From Streptomyces sp. H27-H1 (GTDB taxonomy: Bacteria; Actinomycetota; Actinomycetes; Streptomycetales; Streptomycetaceae): DNA of 49,198 nucleotides. Each line of letters begins with the position of its first letter. The first letter of the stretch is position 1. Shown piece after piece: positions 26,534 to 36,200 of this stretch. A program made the translations under genes and the position numbers. Below the pieces are notes generated by a model. It did no database searches, was not told the origin of the DNA, and saw only the letters and a program-made list of their open reading frames with translations. The stretch is taken from the NCBI RefSeq assembly GCF_026627445.1, contig NZ_JAPNLJ010000049.1, forward strand, positions 1-49,198, read 5' to 3'.

Positions 26534-26717
26534 GCCGGTCAGCCGGTCCACAGGCCCACCGGTCCGTCCGGGCTCCCGCCCGGTCCGCGGTCACCGGCCC
26601 GGCCGGTCCGCACATCCGGGCTCCGCCCGATCCGAGGCTCCGCCCCGCCCGACGACCCCGCGCACCGGGATCCCCCGACCACCGCCCCCGAGTGCCAACC
26701 ACTCGCCCCAGGTTCCC

Positions 26718-26738
26718 CCGTGAGGCTGAACCTCACGG
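26718..26738 (-). terminator. Terminator of the eccE operon
   Basis: CCGTGAGG (26718-26725) and CCTCACGG (26731-26738) form an 8-bp stem with a 5-nt loop; flanking C and G runs may extend it. It lies just downstream, on the - strand, of the gene ending at 26777. Confidence 0.6.
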
Positions 26739-26776
26739 CGGGGCTGCCGGCGCCTGTCCGGGCCGCCGCCCCCGGT

Positions 26777-27523
26777 TCAGTCGATGCGCCGTGCCGGACC
26801 CAGCAGGCCTGTCTCCGCGTCCGTCGGCTGGGTCATCACGAACTGCCGGTCCCGCTCGGTGCACCACAGGGTGACCCCGTCGCCGAGCGTCGGCAGTGAC
26901 TCCACCGCCGCCGCGGGCAGCCGCATCAGGCGGCCGATCTGCTCCGCCTCGTCGGGGGAGACCCGCTGGACGCCGACAAGGGAGGAGTTGCGCAGCAGCC
27001 GGGGGGCCGCCGGGCTCAGGTAGGGGAGCAGGGTCAGGACCGACTGCCAGGGTCCCGCGGCCACGCGGCCCCGGGGCGGGCGCATGCCGCAGTCGCGGAT
27101 CACCAGGACCGGGCTGCCCGCCGACGCTCCCTGCGGCGGCACCCGGCCCACGTCGTGCAGGGTCACGCACTGCTGGCCACCGCCCGCGGCCTGCGCCAGG
27201 CCGGACCACACCTGGCCGCGCCCGGTCTCCACCGTCACCCGCGCCCCCGTGGCCGCCGACCGCAGCGCCAGGACCTGCGCTGTCCACAGGCCGCCGATCA
27301 GGGTGACCTCGTACGGCGTCGGCCGGTTGACGCCGAGGACCGCAGGGCGGCCCCCCGAGTCCACGCCGATGACGACCCCGTCGTCCCCGACCGGGAGCGC
27401 CAGCTCGTCCAGCTCCGCCGCCTGGAGCACGTGCCGCTCCCGGCGCGGGCCGACCAGCCCGAAGCCGCCTCGCGCCGAGCCCGAACCCGAACCTGCGCGC
27501 CTTCCCGTGCCCGTACCCCTCAT
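26777..27523 (-). CDS. Unrecognised protein coupled to EccE
   Basis: A 248-residue protein I do not recognise. It starts with a Gly/Ser/Arg-rich stretch, then a beta-rich core (VLGVNRPTPYEVTLIGGLWT, ARVTVETGRGQVWSGL) and a C-terminal part with alternating hydrophobic strands. No signal peptide, membrane segment or catalytic motif is visible. Its ATG overlaps the eccE stop (ATGA), so it is made together with EccE and is probably a cytosolic accessory part of this ESX system. Regular beta content would fit a WD40- or FHA-like binding fold, but that is only an impression. Confidence 0.65.
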   Translation of the reverse strand: MRGTGTGRRAGSGSGSARGGFGLVGPRRERHVLQAAELDELALPVGDDGVVIGVDSGGRPAVLGVNRPTPYEVTLIGGLWTAQVLALRSAATGARVTVETGRGQVWSGLAQAAGGGQQCVTLHDVGRVPPQGASAGSPVLVIRDCGMRPPRGRVAAGPWQSVLTLLPYLSPAAPRLLRNSSLVGVQRVSPDEAEQIGRLMRLPAAAVESLPTLGDGVTLWCTERDRQFVMTQPTDAETGLLGPARRID

Positions 27524-28803
27524 CGCGTTCCTCCCAGCGGCAGCGAGGCCAGCAGCCCCGGCACCTGCTCGCGGTCCAGCCGCACCAGCCCGGCCTTGAC
27601 CCCCCGCGCGGTCTGTTCCAGTCCGCGCCGCGCGGAGACCAGTTCCTCGTCGCTGCGCCCGGTGACCCGGACGTGCCCGGTCAGGGTGACCTCGTGCCGC
27701 GCGGCCGGGGTCATCGTCAGGCTGAAGTTCGTCGCCAGCGCCGGCAGCGAGGTCAACAGGGCGACGAACTGCGGCAGTCCCGCCCCGATCCCGCCGAGCT
27801 GGGGCCAGCGGCTGATCCAGTACGTGGTGTGCCGCCGGTCGTCGCAGCGCCAGATCCGCGAGGTCTCCTCGGTACGCCGTCCCGTGGCCGCCGATCTACC
27901 CGCCTGGGTGATCGCCATCGGGTTCGCGCACGAGGAGGTGGCCAGAGCGCCCGTCAGTTCCTGCTCCGTGAGCACGGTCGCGCGGAACCCGGCCCCCGTG
28001 AGCCTGCTCGCCAGCTGGTCCGCGACCCGCACCAGACACCGCTGCGCACCCGGCAGCCCGCCGCCGCGCGCGATGACCGCGTCGGGGCACAGTTCCGGAT
28101 CCAGCTTGAGCGCGATCCAGGTGAGGCGCACCGCCGGGCTCCCGGTCAGGGCCTGGAGCGGGGCGTAGTTGCGCGTGGCCATCGACTGGGCCGGCAGGTG
28201 GGGGGCCGGAGCCGGCTGGGTGTGCTGCACCACCTGGGCGGACTCCAGCCGGATGCCGTCCACTTCGAGGACGTCCCGTACGAGGGCCAGCGGCAGCGGC
28301 CGCGCCGCCCGGTCGGGGCGCAGCGCGGTGGCGTCCATGTCGACCTGGACCACCGCGGTCAGGAAGGTGCCGTCGCCGACCATCCCGACGGGCCGCCGGT
28401 CACGGTGCCGCTCCCGTTCGCTGAACGTGAGCGTTCGCAACGCCGGATCGGCCTCGACGAGCGGGGCCAGCCCCGGTTCCGTGCCGGCCGGCACCGCCGT
28501 GGCGGCGGCCCGGCGCCGGCGTGCGCGCAGCGCCAGTGCGCCGCCGATCCACTCGGGCAGCGAGCGCCGGTGCCGGCGTACGACCGCGAGCAGGACGAGG
28601 ACCAGGGCGAGCACACCGGCCGGGGCCAGCAGCAGCGGTTCCACGACCCAGGCCGCCAACAGCGCTGCCGCCGCGACCTGGAGGAGTACGAGTTGTTGCA
28701 ATCGGAACGGTCCGAACCGTCCCGGGCCGGACTTCGGATGCGGCGTCACTCCGGCGCGTGCGGGTGCGGGCGCCCCGGTCCGCGGCCTCGCGGCAGTGGC
28801 CAT
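27520..28803 (-). CDS. eccE: Type VII secretion protein EccE
   Basis: A 427-residue membrane protein. Two adjacent N-terminal membrane segments (about 35-75: LVLLQVAAAALLAAWVV, LLLAPAGVLALVLVLLAVV) are followed by a cytosolic domain containing the LPEWIGGALALR-like start of the EccE family and conserved RLTWIALKLDPELCPDAV and GALATSSCANP segments. EccE sits at the periphery of the ESX membrane complex. ATG 28803 is preferred; GTG 28806 directly before it is an alternative. Divergent from eccB, with 261 nt between. Confidence 0.85.
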   Translation of the reverse strand: MATAARPRTGAPAPARAGVTPHPKSGPGRFGPFRLQQLVLLQVAAAALLAAWVVEPLLLAPAGVLALVLVLLAVVRRHRRSLPEWIGGALALRARRRRAAATAVPAGTEPGLAPLVEADPALRTLTFSERERHRDRRPVGMVGDGTFLTAVVQVDMDATALRPDRAARPLPLALVRDVLEVDGIRLESAQVVQHTQPAPAPHLPAQSMATRNYAPLQALTGSPAVRLTWIALKLDPELCPDAVIARGGGLPGAQRCLVRVADQLASRLTGAGFRATVLTEQELTGALATSSCANPMAITQAGRSAATGRRTEETSRIWRCDDRRHTTYWISRWPQLGGIGAGLPQFVALLTSLPALATNFSLTMTPAARHEVTLTGHVRVTGRSDEELVSARRGLEQTARGVKAGLVRLDREQVPGLLASLPLGGTR

Positions 28804-29064
28804 CACTCGCGCACCTCACTTTTCCGGGGTTCGCACCCCTGAGCTCCGGGAGCGCGCGCGACAGCCGGCCCGCTCACCCCCGGAATCTCCCCAATCCGCC
28901 CCAACACCCCTGTTTCCCCCGGCCCGGAAGGCGTGGAGCGGCTGCCTCACCCTACCCGGCCCCCACCGACCCTCCGTCAAGAGGCATAGTAGGTGGCCGG
29001 TCGGACAATCGAGGCCCGGCGACCGAACCCACCGCCCGGGCCGTGCGGGGAGAATCAGGCGCCC

Positions 29065-30648
29065 ATGGCCTCACGACGTGACGAGCTCAACGCGTACACC
29101 TTTGCGAAGCGACGCACGGTGGCCGCGTTCCTTCAGCCTTCGGCGAGCGGGTCCGAGGAGGGTGCTCCACGACCGCTGCGCGCGGTTCTGCCCGGTGTGG
29201 TGACCGCGGCGCTCGTCCTCGCGGCCTTCGGAGCCTGGGGGATGTTCAAGCCGACGGCGCCCAAGGGCTGGGACAAACCAGGCGACCACGTCATCGTCGG
29301 CAAGGATTCGACGACCCGCTACGTCGTCCTGACCACCAAGGTCGACGGCAAGGACCAGACCCGGCTGCACCCGGTGCTCAACCTGGCCTCCGCCCGGCTG
29401 CTGCTCGACCCCAACAAGGCCAAGGTCGTCCAGGTCCAGGACAAGGTGCTGGACGCGGGCAAGCTCCCGCGCGGTCCCATCATCGGCATCCCGTACGCCC
29501 CCGACCGGCTGCCCGCTCCGGCGGACGCGGGGAAGGCCAAGCGCTGGGCGGTGTGCCAGCAGCCCGGCGGCAACGGCCGGGGCGTACAGACGGCGACCTT
29601 CGTCCTCGCCGACCGCGAGGCGAAGCTGATGGACGACGGCCGCCGGCTCTCCGACTCCCAGGCCCTGTACGTCCAGAGCACCGGCCCGGGCAGGAGCCGG
29701 TACCTCGTCGACGCGGCGGGCGTGAAGTACAAGTTCCCCGAGGGCACCGCGGACACGCGCACGATGACCAACGCCCTCGTCGGAGGCAGCGCGGTCCCGC
29801 AGCCGGTCACCGAGGAGTGGCTGGCCACCCTCGGCTCCGGCGACGACCTGGCCTTCCCCCAGCTGCCGGGCGGGAAAGCCGGAACGGCCGCCGGGGTCAA
29901 GGGCCTGGCCAGCACCGACGACAAGGTCGGCATGGTGCTGAAGGCCGTGACCGGTTCGGGCGCGCAGCACTACCTGGTGGTGCCCGGAAAGGTCGTCCCC
30001 GTCTCCGACTTCGTCGCCTGGCTGATGATCTCCTCGCCCGGGACCGACCGCCTCGACATGCACGGCAAGCCCCACGAGGTGGACCTCCAGTCCCTCAACC
30101 CCGGCCGCGTCCCCTTCAAGGGCGACGCGAAATGGCCGCAGAAGAAGACCGGCCGGATCAACGAGGTCCGCGCGGCCGGTGCTGCCGCCGCGGACGCGCG
30201 CGACACCGTCTGCAGCGTCCTGCGCTCGGTCGACGCCCGGGGCAGCCAGACGCTGAGCACCTGGGCCGGCACCGGATTCCCCGTCGACATCACCGCCACC
30301 GGTACGAGCGCCTACGTCACTCCGGGCACCGGCCTGCTCTACACCCAGGCGCAGGGCCGCCAGACCACCGCGGGCGGCGCGCTCTTCCTGGTCACCGACA
30401 CCGGCCTGCGCTACGCCGTCCAGGCCAATGGCGACAGCGACGCGGCCCAGCCCTCACCCGGACCGAGCGCGAGCTCCGGCCAGAGCGGTCCGGCCACCTC
30501 CGACGGCCGCCCCGCGCCGAGCCAGGCCCAGGCCCGGCTCGGATACGCCGACGTGGTCCCGGTGACGGTGCCCATCGCCTGGTCGGAATTCCTCTCCAAG
30601 GGCCCGCGCCTCGACAGCAACTCCGCCCGCCAGCCCCAGGGCTCGTGA
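29065..30648 (+). CDS. eccB: Type VII secretion protein EccB
   Basis: A 527-residue ESX core component. A short cytosolic N-terminus (MASRRDELNAYTFAKRRTVAAFL, which is family-typical) leads to one membrane segment near 45-62, then a large extracytoplasmic domain with the repeat-like segments characteristic of EccB (NLASARLLLDPNKAKVV, GTGLLYTQAQGRQT). Two Cys residues in the domain (AVCQQPG and DTVCSVL) may form the conserved disulfide. A Ser/Pro-rich stretch precedes the C-terminus. ATG 29065 is preceded by GGGGAGAA. Its stop shares a nucleotide with mycP. Confidence 0.93.
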   Translation: MASRRDELNAYTFAKRRTVAAFLQPSASGSEEGAPRPLRAVLPGVVTAALVLAAFGAWGMFKPTAPKGWDKPGDHVIVGKDSTTRYVVLTTKVDGKDQTRLHPVLNLASARLLLDPNKAKVVQVQDKVLDAGKLPRGPIIGIPYAPDRLPAPADAGKAKRWAVCQQPGGNGRGVQTATFVLADREAKLMDDGRRLSDSQALYVQSTGPGRSRYLVDAAGVKYKFPEGTADTRTMTNALVGGSAVPQPVTEEWLATLGSGDDLAFPQLPGGKAGTAAGVKGLASTDDKVGMVLKAVTGSGAQHYLVVPGKVVPVSDFVAWLMISSPGTDRLDMHGKPHEVDLQSLNPGRVPFKGDAKWPQKKTGRINEVRAAGAAAADARDTVCSVLRSVDARGSQTLSTWAGTGFPVDITATGTSAYVTPGTGLLYTQAQGRQTTAGGALFLVTDTGLRYAVQANGDSDAAQPSPGPSASSGQSGPATSDGRPAPSQAQARLGYADVVPVTVPIAWSEFLSKGPRLDSNSARQPQGS

Positions 30649-31934
30649 TGCGCCGCACACCGAAGCCGGCCCTCGCGGCCCTGCTGGCCGCCGCCGCCCT
30701 CACCCTGAGCGCCGCGCCGCAGCCCTCGTACGGGAACGGGCAGTACGGGAACCAGCACGTCTACCGGGCCTCGCGCGAGGCCCCGTACCCGCCGCTGCGC
30801 CTCGCGGGCGCCGGCGAGTGCACCTTCCCGATGAAGAAACAGATCGAGGACCGTCCCTGGGCGCTGCAGCGGCTGTTGCTCGATGAGCTCTGGGCGGATA
30901 CCAGGGGTCGCTCCAAGGACGGGAAGAGCGTCCGGGTAGCGGTGATCGACACCGGCGTCGACCGGGTGAACCCGCAGCTCAGCGACGCCCTCGACATCGG
31001 GGCCGGCCGGGACTTCCTCGATGCCAAGGGCGACGGCACCGCGGACACCGTCGGGCACGGCACCAAGGTCGCCGGTCTGATCGCGGCCCGCCCGAAGCCC
31101 GGTACCGGCTTCGTCGGGCTCGCCCCCGAGGCCACGATCATCCCGATCCGGCAGAACGACGGGCAGGGCAACGGCAACGCCGAGACGCTGAGCGAGGCCA
31201 TCACGCACGCGGTGTCCAAGGGCGCCCAGGTCATCAACATCTCGCAGGACACGGAGGTGGCGATGACCCAGGACTCGAAGCTCGGCCAGGCGGTCAAGAA
31301 GGCCGTGGAGGCCAACGTGGTCGTCATCGCCTCGGCGGGCAACGACGGACTGACCGGCCGCAAGCGCCCCACCTACCCGGCGGCCTTCCCCGGCGTCCTG
31401 GCCGTGGGCTCCTCGGACCGCAACAACGAGCGCGCCGCCTTCTCCCAGCCCGGATCCTTCGTCGGGATCGCGGCGCCCGGGGTCGACATGGTCTCCACCG
31501 TCCCCGGCTTCGGCCAGTGCGTGGACAACGGCACCAGCTTCTCCGCTCCCTACGTCGCCGGGGTCGCCGCCCTGCTGCGCGCCAAGCATCCGCAGTGGAC
31601 CGCGCGGGAAGTGGTCTGGCAGCTACAGAACACCGCCGAGCGCTCCGTGAAGGGCCACGACGACTACGTGGGCTGGGGCGTGGTGGACCCGGTCCGCGCG
31701 CTCACCCAGTCCGCCGTCGCAGGGGAGCCCCCCAAGGCCCCCGTCCCGGACCCCGGACCGCCCCGGGCGGCGGCCCCCGAACCGGCCGAGATGCGCACGA
31801 GCGAGACGGCGCGCGAACGCGACGAGCGGCTCGGTGCGTACGCGCTGGGGATCTGCGGCGTGCTCATCGCCGTGATCGCCGGGACCGCCACCGTGGTCCG
31901 CGACGCCCGGATTCGAAGGCGCCGTTTGCAGTGA
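30648..31934 (+). CDS. mycP: Mycosin: membrane-anchored subtilisin-like serine protease
   Basis: 428 residues. A Sec signal peptide spans about 1-28 and is followed by a subtilase domain with catalytic Asp101 (VIDTGVD), His137 (VGHGTKVAG) and Ser297 (NGTSFSAPYVAG). A Pro/Ala-rich linker (about 365-385) and one C-terminal membrane segment (YALGICGVLIAVIAGTATV) end in a basic tail. Mycosins stabilise ESX complexes and process some substrates. The eccB stop and this ATG overlap (TGATG), so the two genes form an operon. The MycP fold in mycobacteria carries an N-terminal extension that wraps the domain; a similar segment (29-95) is present. Confidence 0.95.
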   Translation: MRRTPKPALAALLAAAALTLSAAPQPSYGNGQYGNQHVYRASREAPYPPLRLAGAGECTFPMKKQIEDRPWALQRLLLDELWADTRGRSKDGKSVRVAVIDTGVDRVNPQLSDALDIGAGRDFLDAKGDGTADTVGHGTKVAGLIAARPKPGTGFVGLAPEATIIPIRQNDGQGNGNAETLSEAITHAVSKGAQVINISQDTEVAMTQDSKLGQAVKKAVEANVVVIASAGNDGLTGRKRPTYPAAFPGVLAVGSSDRNNERAAFSQPGSFVGIAAPGVDMVSTVPGFGQCVDNGTSFSAPYVAGVAALLRAKHPQWTAREVVWQLQNTAERSVKGHDDYVGWGVVDPVRALTQSAVAGEPPKAPVPDPGPPRAAAPEPAEMRTSETARERDERLGAYALGICGVLIAVIAGTATVVRDARIRRRRLQ

Positions 31935-31972
31935 ACAGTCACAGTTCGTCGACAGAACCCAAAGGGCTGTGT

Positions 31973-32000
31973 TGGGTAAGGCCGATCAACTGACTACAGT
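31973..32000 (+). promoter_or_regulatory. Candidate promoter for esxB-esxA
   Basis: TTGGGT (31973-31978) and TACAGT (31995-32000) are 16 nt apart, 150 nt before esxB. The region from 31935 to 32149 contains no gene. The -10 is a good match and the -35 a fair one. Confidence 0.4.
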
Positions 32001-32149
32001 GTTCGGAGGCTTCACGACTGTGATCGGGGATGGTGCGTGAAGCGGAGGGGGATCCAGGGGCGCGTGGCTGAAAACCGCCCCCGCGAAGTACCGCTCCGCC
32101 GCGCGATCCGCCGTTTCTGTCTGGCGAATTGAGAGATGAGGAGCTTCGG

Positions 32150-32491
32150 ATGACCAACAATTTCGGACTCGCTGATGACCCGGTAAAGCAGGCACTGAAC
32201 AAGATTTCGGAGACCGCCGACAGCGTCACGCGGCAGTCCCGGGAGCTGGCGGACATCCTCGCCACAGTCAGTGCGGGCTGGACCGGTGTGGGTGCGTCGG
32301 GGTTCACCTCCGCGCAGACGGTCGTCAACGAGGACCACGACGAGATCCGTCGGCTGCTCGGCGTCCTGCACAACGCGGTCGGGCAGACCAAGAACCTGAG
32401 CAACGCGCAGGACGACGACGTGGTCTCGGCGTTCCAGTCGGTCAAGGCCGCCAGCGGCGGTGGCAACACCTCCGCCCTGAACGGGATCTGA
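32150..32491 (+). CDS. esxB: WXG100-family ESX substrate EsxB
   Basis: A 113-residue helical-hairpin protein with the WXG motif as WTG (44-46) in the turn. It has no signal peptide. Longer than typical WXG100 members because of a Gly/Asn-rich C-terminal tail after residue 95. The ATG at 32150 has GAGGAG 7 nt upstream. In Streptomyces the two ESX substrates are encoded as an esxBA pair, and the first gene is taken as esxB on that basis; the A/B naming is by convention. Confidence 0.85.
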   Translation: MTNNFGLADDPVKQALNKISETADSVTRQSRELADILATVSAGWTGVGASGFTSAQTVVNEDHDEIRRLLGVLHNAVGQTKNLSNAQDDDVVSAFQSVKAASGGGNTSALNGI

Positions 32492-32537
32492 CCCGCTTCC
32501 CCACCCACCTGCCCAGCCCCGTGCGAAGGAGAAGAGC

Positions 32538-32846
32538 ATGACCGCGAACGACGGGCACACCAAGGTCCAGTACGAGAGCGTCCAGGTCATGGCGGACCGC
32601 ATCCGGATCGTCTCGGACAACATCAAGAAGGACCTCGACGAGATGGGCGCGGCCCTGACGGTCGTCACCGACACCTGGGACGGCGAGGCGCACGCCCAGT
32701 ACGTGGAGCTGCAGCGCAAGTACAACGGCAAGGCCGACCACATGCGCGCCCAGCTGCGCCAGGTCGCCGACCTCATCGAGCGCGGCAAGAACGACTACCG
32801 CGCCACCGACGTGAAGGCCTCGCGGCTGTTCACCGAGGCCTACTAG
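32538..32846 (+). CDS. esxA: WXG100-family ESX substrate EsxA
   Basis: A 102-residue WXG100 protein with WDG at 47-49 and the C-terminal secretion motif YxxxD as YRATD (87-91), which its partner lacks. The two probably fold as a heterodimer that is exported by EccC. The ATG at 32538 has AAGGAG upstream. It starts 46 nt after esxB and is followed by a 16-bp bidirectional terminator. Confidence 0.88.
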   Translation: MTANDGHTKVQYESVQVMADRIRIVSDNIKKDLDEMGAALTVVTDTWDGEAHAQYVELQRKYNGKADHMRAQLRQVADLIERGKNDYRATDVKASRLFTEAY

Positions 32847-32870
32847 GCCCGCGCGGCACCACGGAGTACG

Positions 32871-32907
32871 AGGAAGGGGCGCGCCCGCACAGGGCGCGCC
32901 CCTTCCT
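32871..32907. terminator. Perfect 16-bp bidirectional terminator after esxA
   Basis: The arm 32871-32886 pairs perfectly with 32892-32907 around a 5-nt GCACA loop. It separates esxA from the convergent DUF397 gene. Confidence 0.92.
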
Positions 32908-32924
32908 CCGTCCGGGGACGGGCC

Positions 32925-33170
32925 TCAGCGCGGACCCCGGTCGAGGTCGAACTCCCCGTCCCTGGCCCCGAGTACGAACGCTTCCCACTCGGCCGCGGTG
33001 TACCGCAGCACCGTGTCCCGGTCCAGCGAGGACCGCATCGCCACCGCTCCCTCGGGCAGCCGGGCGATCTCGACCCGCTCCTCGTCGGGAGAGGTCCCGG
33101 GCGGGCCCTCCCACTCGATGCCGCTGATGTCGAGCGCGTACAGCTCGTCCTTCTCCTGCTGGGTGCCCAT
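32925..33170 (-). CDS. DUF397 protein
   Basis: An 81-residue acidic protein. The segments VAMRSSLDRDTVLRYTAAEWEAFVLGARDGEFD match the DUF397 family of actinobacteria, whose C-terminal core typically reads YTxxEWxAFVxGVKxGEFD. Such genes usually sit beside an XRE-type regulator; none is present here. ATG at 33170, with GGAG-type purines upstream. It lies between esxA and eccC and could be a regulator or partner of the ESX locus; that is inference. Confidence 0.8.
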   Translation of the reverse strand: MGTQQEKDELYALDISGIEWEGPPGTSPDEERVEIARLPEGAVAMRSSLDRDTVLRYTAAEWEAFVLGARDGEFDLDRGPR

Positions 33171-33280
33171 GCGCGGCCTCTCCTTCGGTGGTGCGATCCC
33201 TGCCGATTATCGACGCTGACCAGCCGTGGGCGGGGGCTTTCCGCAAGCCTCCGCCCCCGCGCACCGGCCGGCCTCCCGTC

Positions 33281-36200
33281 CTACATCCCCGGCATCCGGC
33301 CGATCTGGACCAGTGAGGTCCCGCGCTTGCGCGAGACGAAGGAGGCCCGGCCCGGAGGCATGGGGCGCGGCCGCACGTTGCCGACCAGATCGCCCTCGGA
33401 CGGATCGCCGGACAGCACCACGCCCTGCGCGCCCAGCTCCTTGATCCGCTGCATGAACGGCTCGTACAGCGCGCGCGAGGCACCCGCCGAGCTGCGCGCG
33501 ATGACGAACCGGACGCCCGTGTCCCGGGCGAACGGCAGGAACTCCACGAGCTGCGCCAGCGGATTGCCCTGACTCGTGGCCACCAGGTCGAAATCGTCGA
33601 TGATGATGAACACGTCCGGGCCCGTCCACCAGCTGCGGTCCCGCAACTGCTGCGGAGTGACGTCCTGCGGCGGCTGCCGGCGGGCGAACACCCCGGCCAG
33701 CGCCTCCATGTGCATCTGGAGGGAGCTCGCCATCGGCGCGTACTCCAGCAGGTGCTCCTCCGGCAGCGCGCCGAGCAGGCCGCGCCGGTAGTCGCCGACC
33801 ACGAGCCGCGCCCGGTCCGGGCCGTAGCGCTCCGCGATCCGCTGCGCGATGAGCCGCAGCAGATTCGTCTTGCCCGACTCGCTCTCGCCGAACACGAGGA
33901 GGAAGGGGTCGGTCTCGAAGTCGACGAACACCGGCTCCAGTTCGGTCTCGTCGATGCCGATCGCGATTCCGCGCTCCGGGTACTCCCCGCCCTTCGGCAG
34001 CTGGTCCGCGTGCAGCAGTCGCGGCAGCAGCCGCACGCCGGGGGCCGCCTGGCCCGGCCAGTTCTGCTTCACGGCGTCCACGAAGGCCGCCGTGGCCTCC
34101 GACAGGTCCTCCGTCGCGTGCGAGCCGTCGACCCGCGGCAGTGCGCCCAGGAAGTGCAGCTTCTCCGCGACCTGGCCGCGGCCCGGCATCCCCGGCGGGA
34201 CGTTCGCCGCGACCTTGCGGTCGAACTCGGAGTCCATGACATCACCGAGACGCAGCTCCAGCCGGCTGAGGATCTGGTCCTTCAGTGCGGCCCGGACCTC
34301 CATGTACCGGGCGACCGTGACCACCACGTGGATGCCGTATCCCAGTCCGCGGGACGCGATGTCCGTGACGATCTGCTCCAGGGCCTCGTACTCGTTCCGG
34401 AAGCCGCCCCAGCCGTCGATGACCAGGAAGACGTCGCCCCAGGCCTCGCCGGGCAGCTCGCCCGCCGCCCGGCGGCGCCGGTAGGTGCCGATCGAGTCGA
34501 TGCCGTTCGAGCGGAAGAACTCCTCGCGCCGGCGCAGCACCCCGGCCACCTCGGCGACCGTGCGCCGCACCCGCTCCGGGTCCAGCCGGGACGCGATCCC
34601 GCCCACGTGCGGCAGTTCGGACAGAGAGGACAGACCGCCGCCGCCGAAGTCCAGCCCGTAGAACTGCACCTCGCGCGGGGTGTGCGTCAGCGCGAACGAG
34701 GCGATCAGCGTCCGCATCAGCGTGGACTTGCCCGACTGCGGACCGCCGACCACCATCATGTGGCCCGCCGCGCCGGAGAAGTCCCGGTACAGCACCTCGC
34801 GCCGCTGCTCGAACGGCTTGTCGATGAGTCCGAGCGGCACGACCAGCCCGCCCGGCCGCGTGTACCCCTCCGCGTGCAGCCCGCGCTCCGCCGAGGGCGC
34901 CAGCGCCGGCAGCAGCTGGTCCAGCGGCGGAGCCTGGTCGAGCGGCGGCAGCCACACCTGGTGCGCCGGCACCCCCTGCCCCTCCAGCCGTCCCACGATC
35001 ACGTCCAGCACCGTGTCCGCCAGCGCGTCGTCCCCCTGGGCGGTCCGCTCGGCCTCCGCCGCCCGCGCCGACAGGTACGCCGGGTCCGGAGCCGCGTACA
35101 CCACCGGCACCGGAGTCGCCGTGAACAGCACGGGCCGCCGCTCCACCGGGAACAGCCCGACCGACAGGTCCGGCCCGCCCGAACGGTAGGTGCCCGAGAC
35201 GTACGCGGCCTTGAAGCGCGTCATCTCCTCCGTACCGAACTTCAGGTAGCCCGAACCGGGCACCGACGGCAGGTGGTAGGCGTCCGGCACACCGATCGCG
35301 GTCCGCGACTCCGCCGCCGAGAACGTCCGCAGACCGATCCGGTACGACAGGTAGGTGTCCAGCCCGCGGAGCTTGCCCTCCTCCAGCCGCTGCGAGGCCA
35401 GCAGCAGGTGCACGCCCAGCGACCGGCCGATGCGGCCGATCTGGATGAACATGTCGATGAAGTCCGGCTTGGCGGTCAGCAGCTCGGAGAACTCGTCGAT
35501 GACCAGCACCAGCGAGGCCAGCGGCTCCAGCGGCGCACCCGCCGCGCGGGCCTTCTCGTAGTCGTGGATGTTCGCGTAGTTGCCCGCCGACCGCAGCAGC
35601 TCCTGACGGCGCTGCAGCTCGCCCCGGATGGAGTCGCCCATGCGGTCCACGAGCGTGAGGTCGTCCGCGAGGTTGGTGATGACCGCCGCGACGTGCGGCA
35701 TCTGCCCCATCCCCGTGAAGGTCGCACCGCCCTTGAAGTCGGCGAGTACGAAGTTCAGCGTCTCCGAGGTGTGCGTGACGGCCAGCCCCAGCACGAGCGT
35801 GCGCAGCAGCTCCGACTTTCCCGAACCGGTCGCGCCCACGCACAGCCCGTGCGGGCCCATGCCCTCCTGCGCGGCCTCCTTCAGGTCCAGCATCACCGGG
35901 GAGCCGTCCTCGCCCACCCCGATCGGCACGCGCAGCCGCTCGCCGGCCGAGCGCGGACGCCAGGTCCGGGCCACGTCCACGGCGCCCGCGTCGCCCAGGT
36001 TCAGCAGGTCGGTGAAGTCCAGGTTCGCCAGCAGCGGCTCGTCCTCGTCCCCGCCGCCCGTCCGCAACGGCGCGAGCTGCCGGGCCAGCGCCTCGGCCGC
36101 CGGCAGCGACAGGGTGTCCGGCAGACCCTCGTAGGCGATGCCCGCACCCGACTCCAGCCGCAGCCGGCCCGGCCGCACCACGACCGACAGCCCGCCGCGC

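Noticed and set aside
26030..26899. Open frames on the + strand across the espI-eccE spacer
   Set aside because: Composition is Pro/Arg/Ser-rich and follows the repeats of the spacer; no RBS or family match. They also run into the opposite-strand gene ending at 26777.
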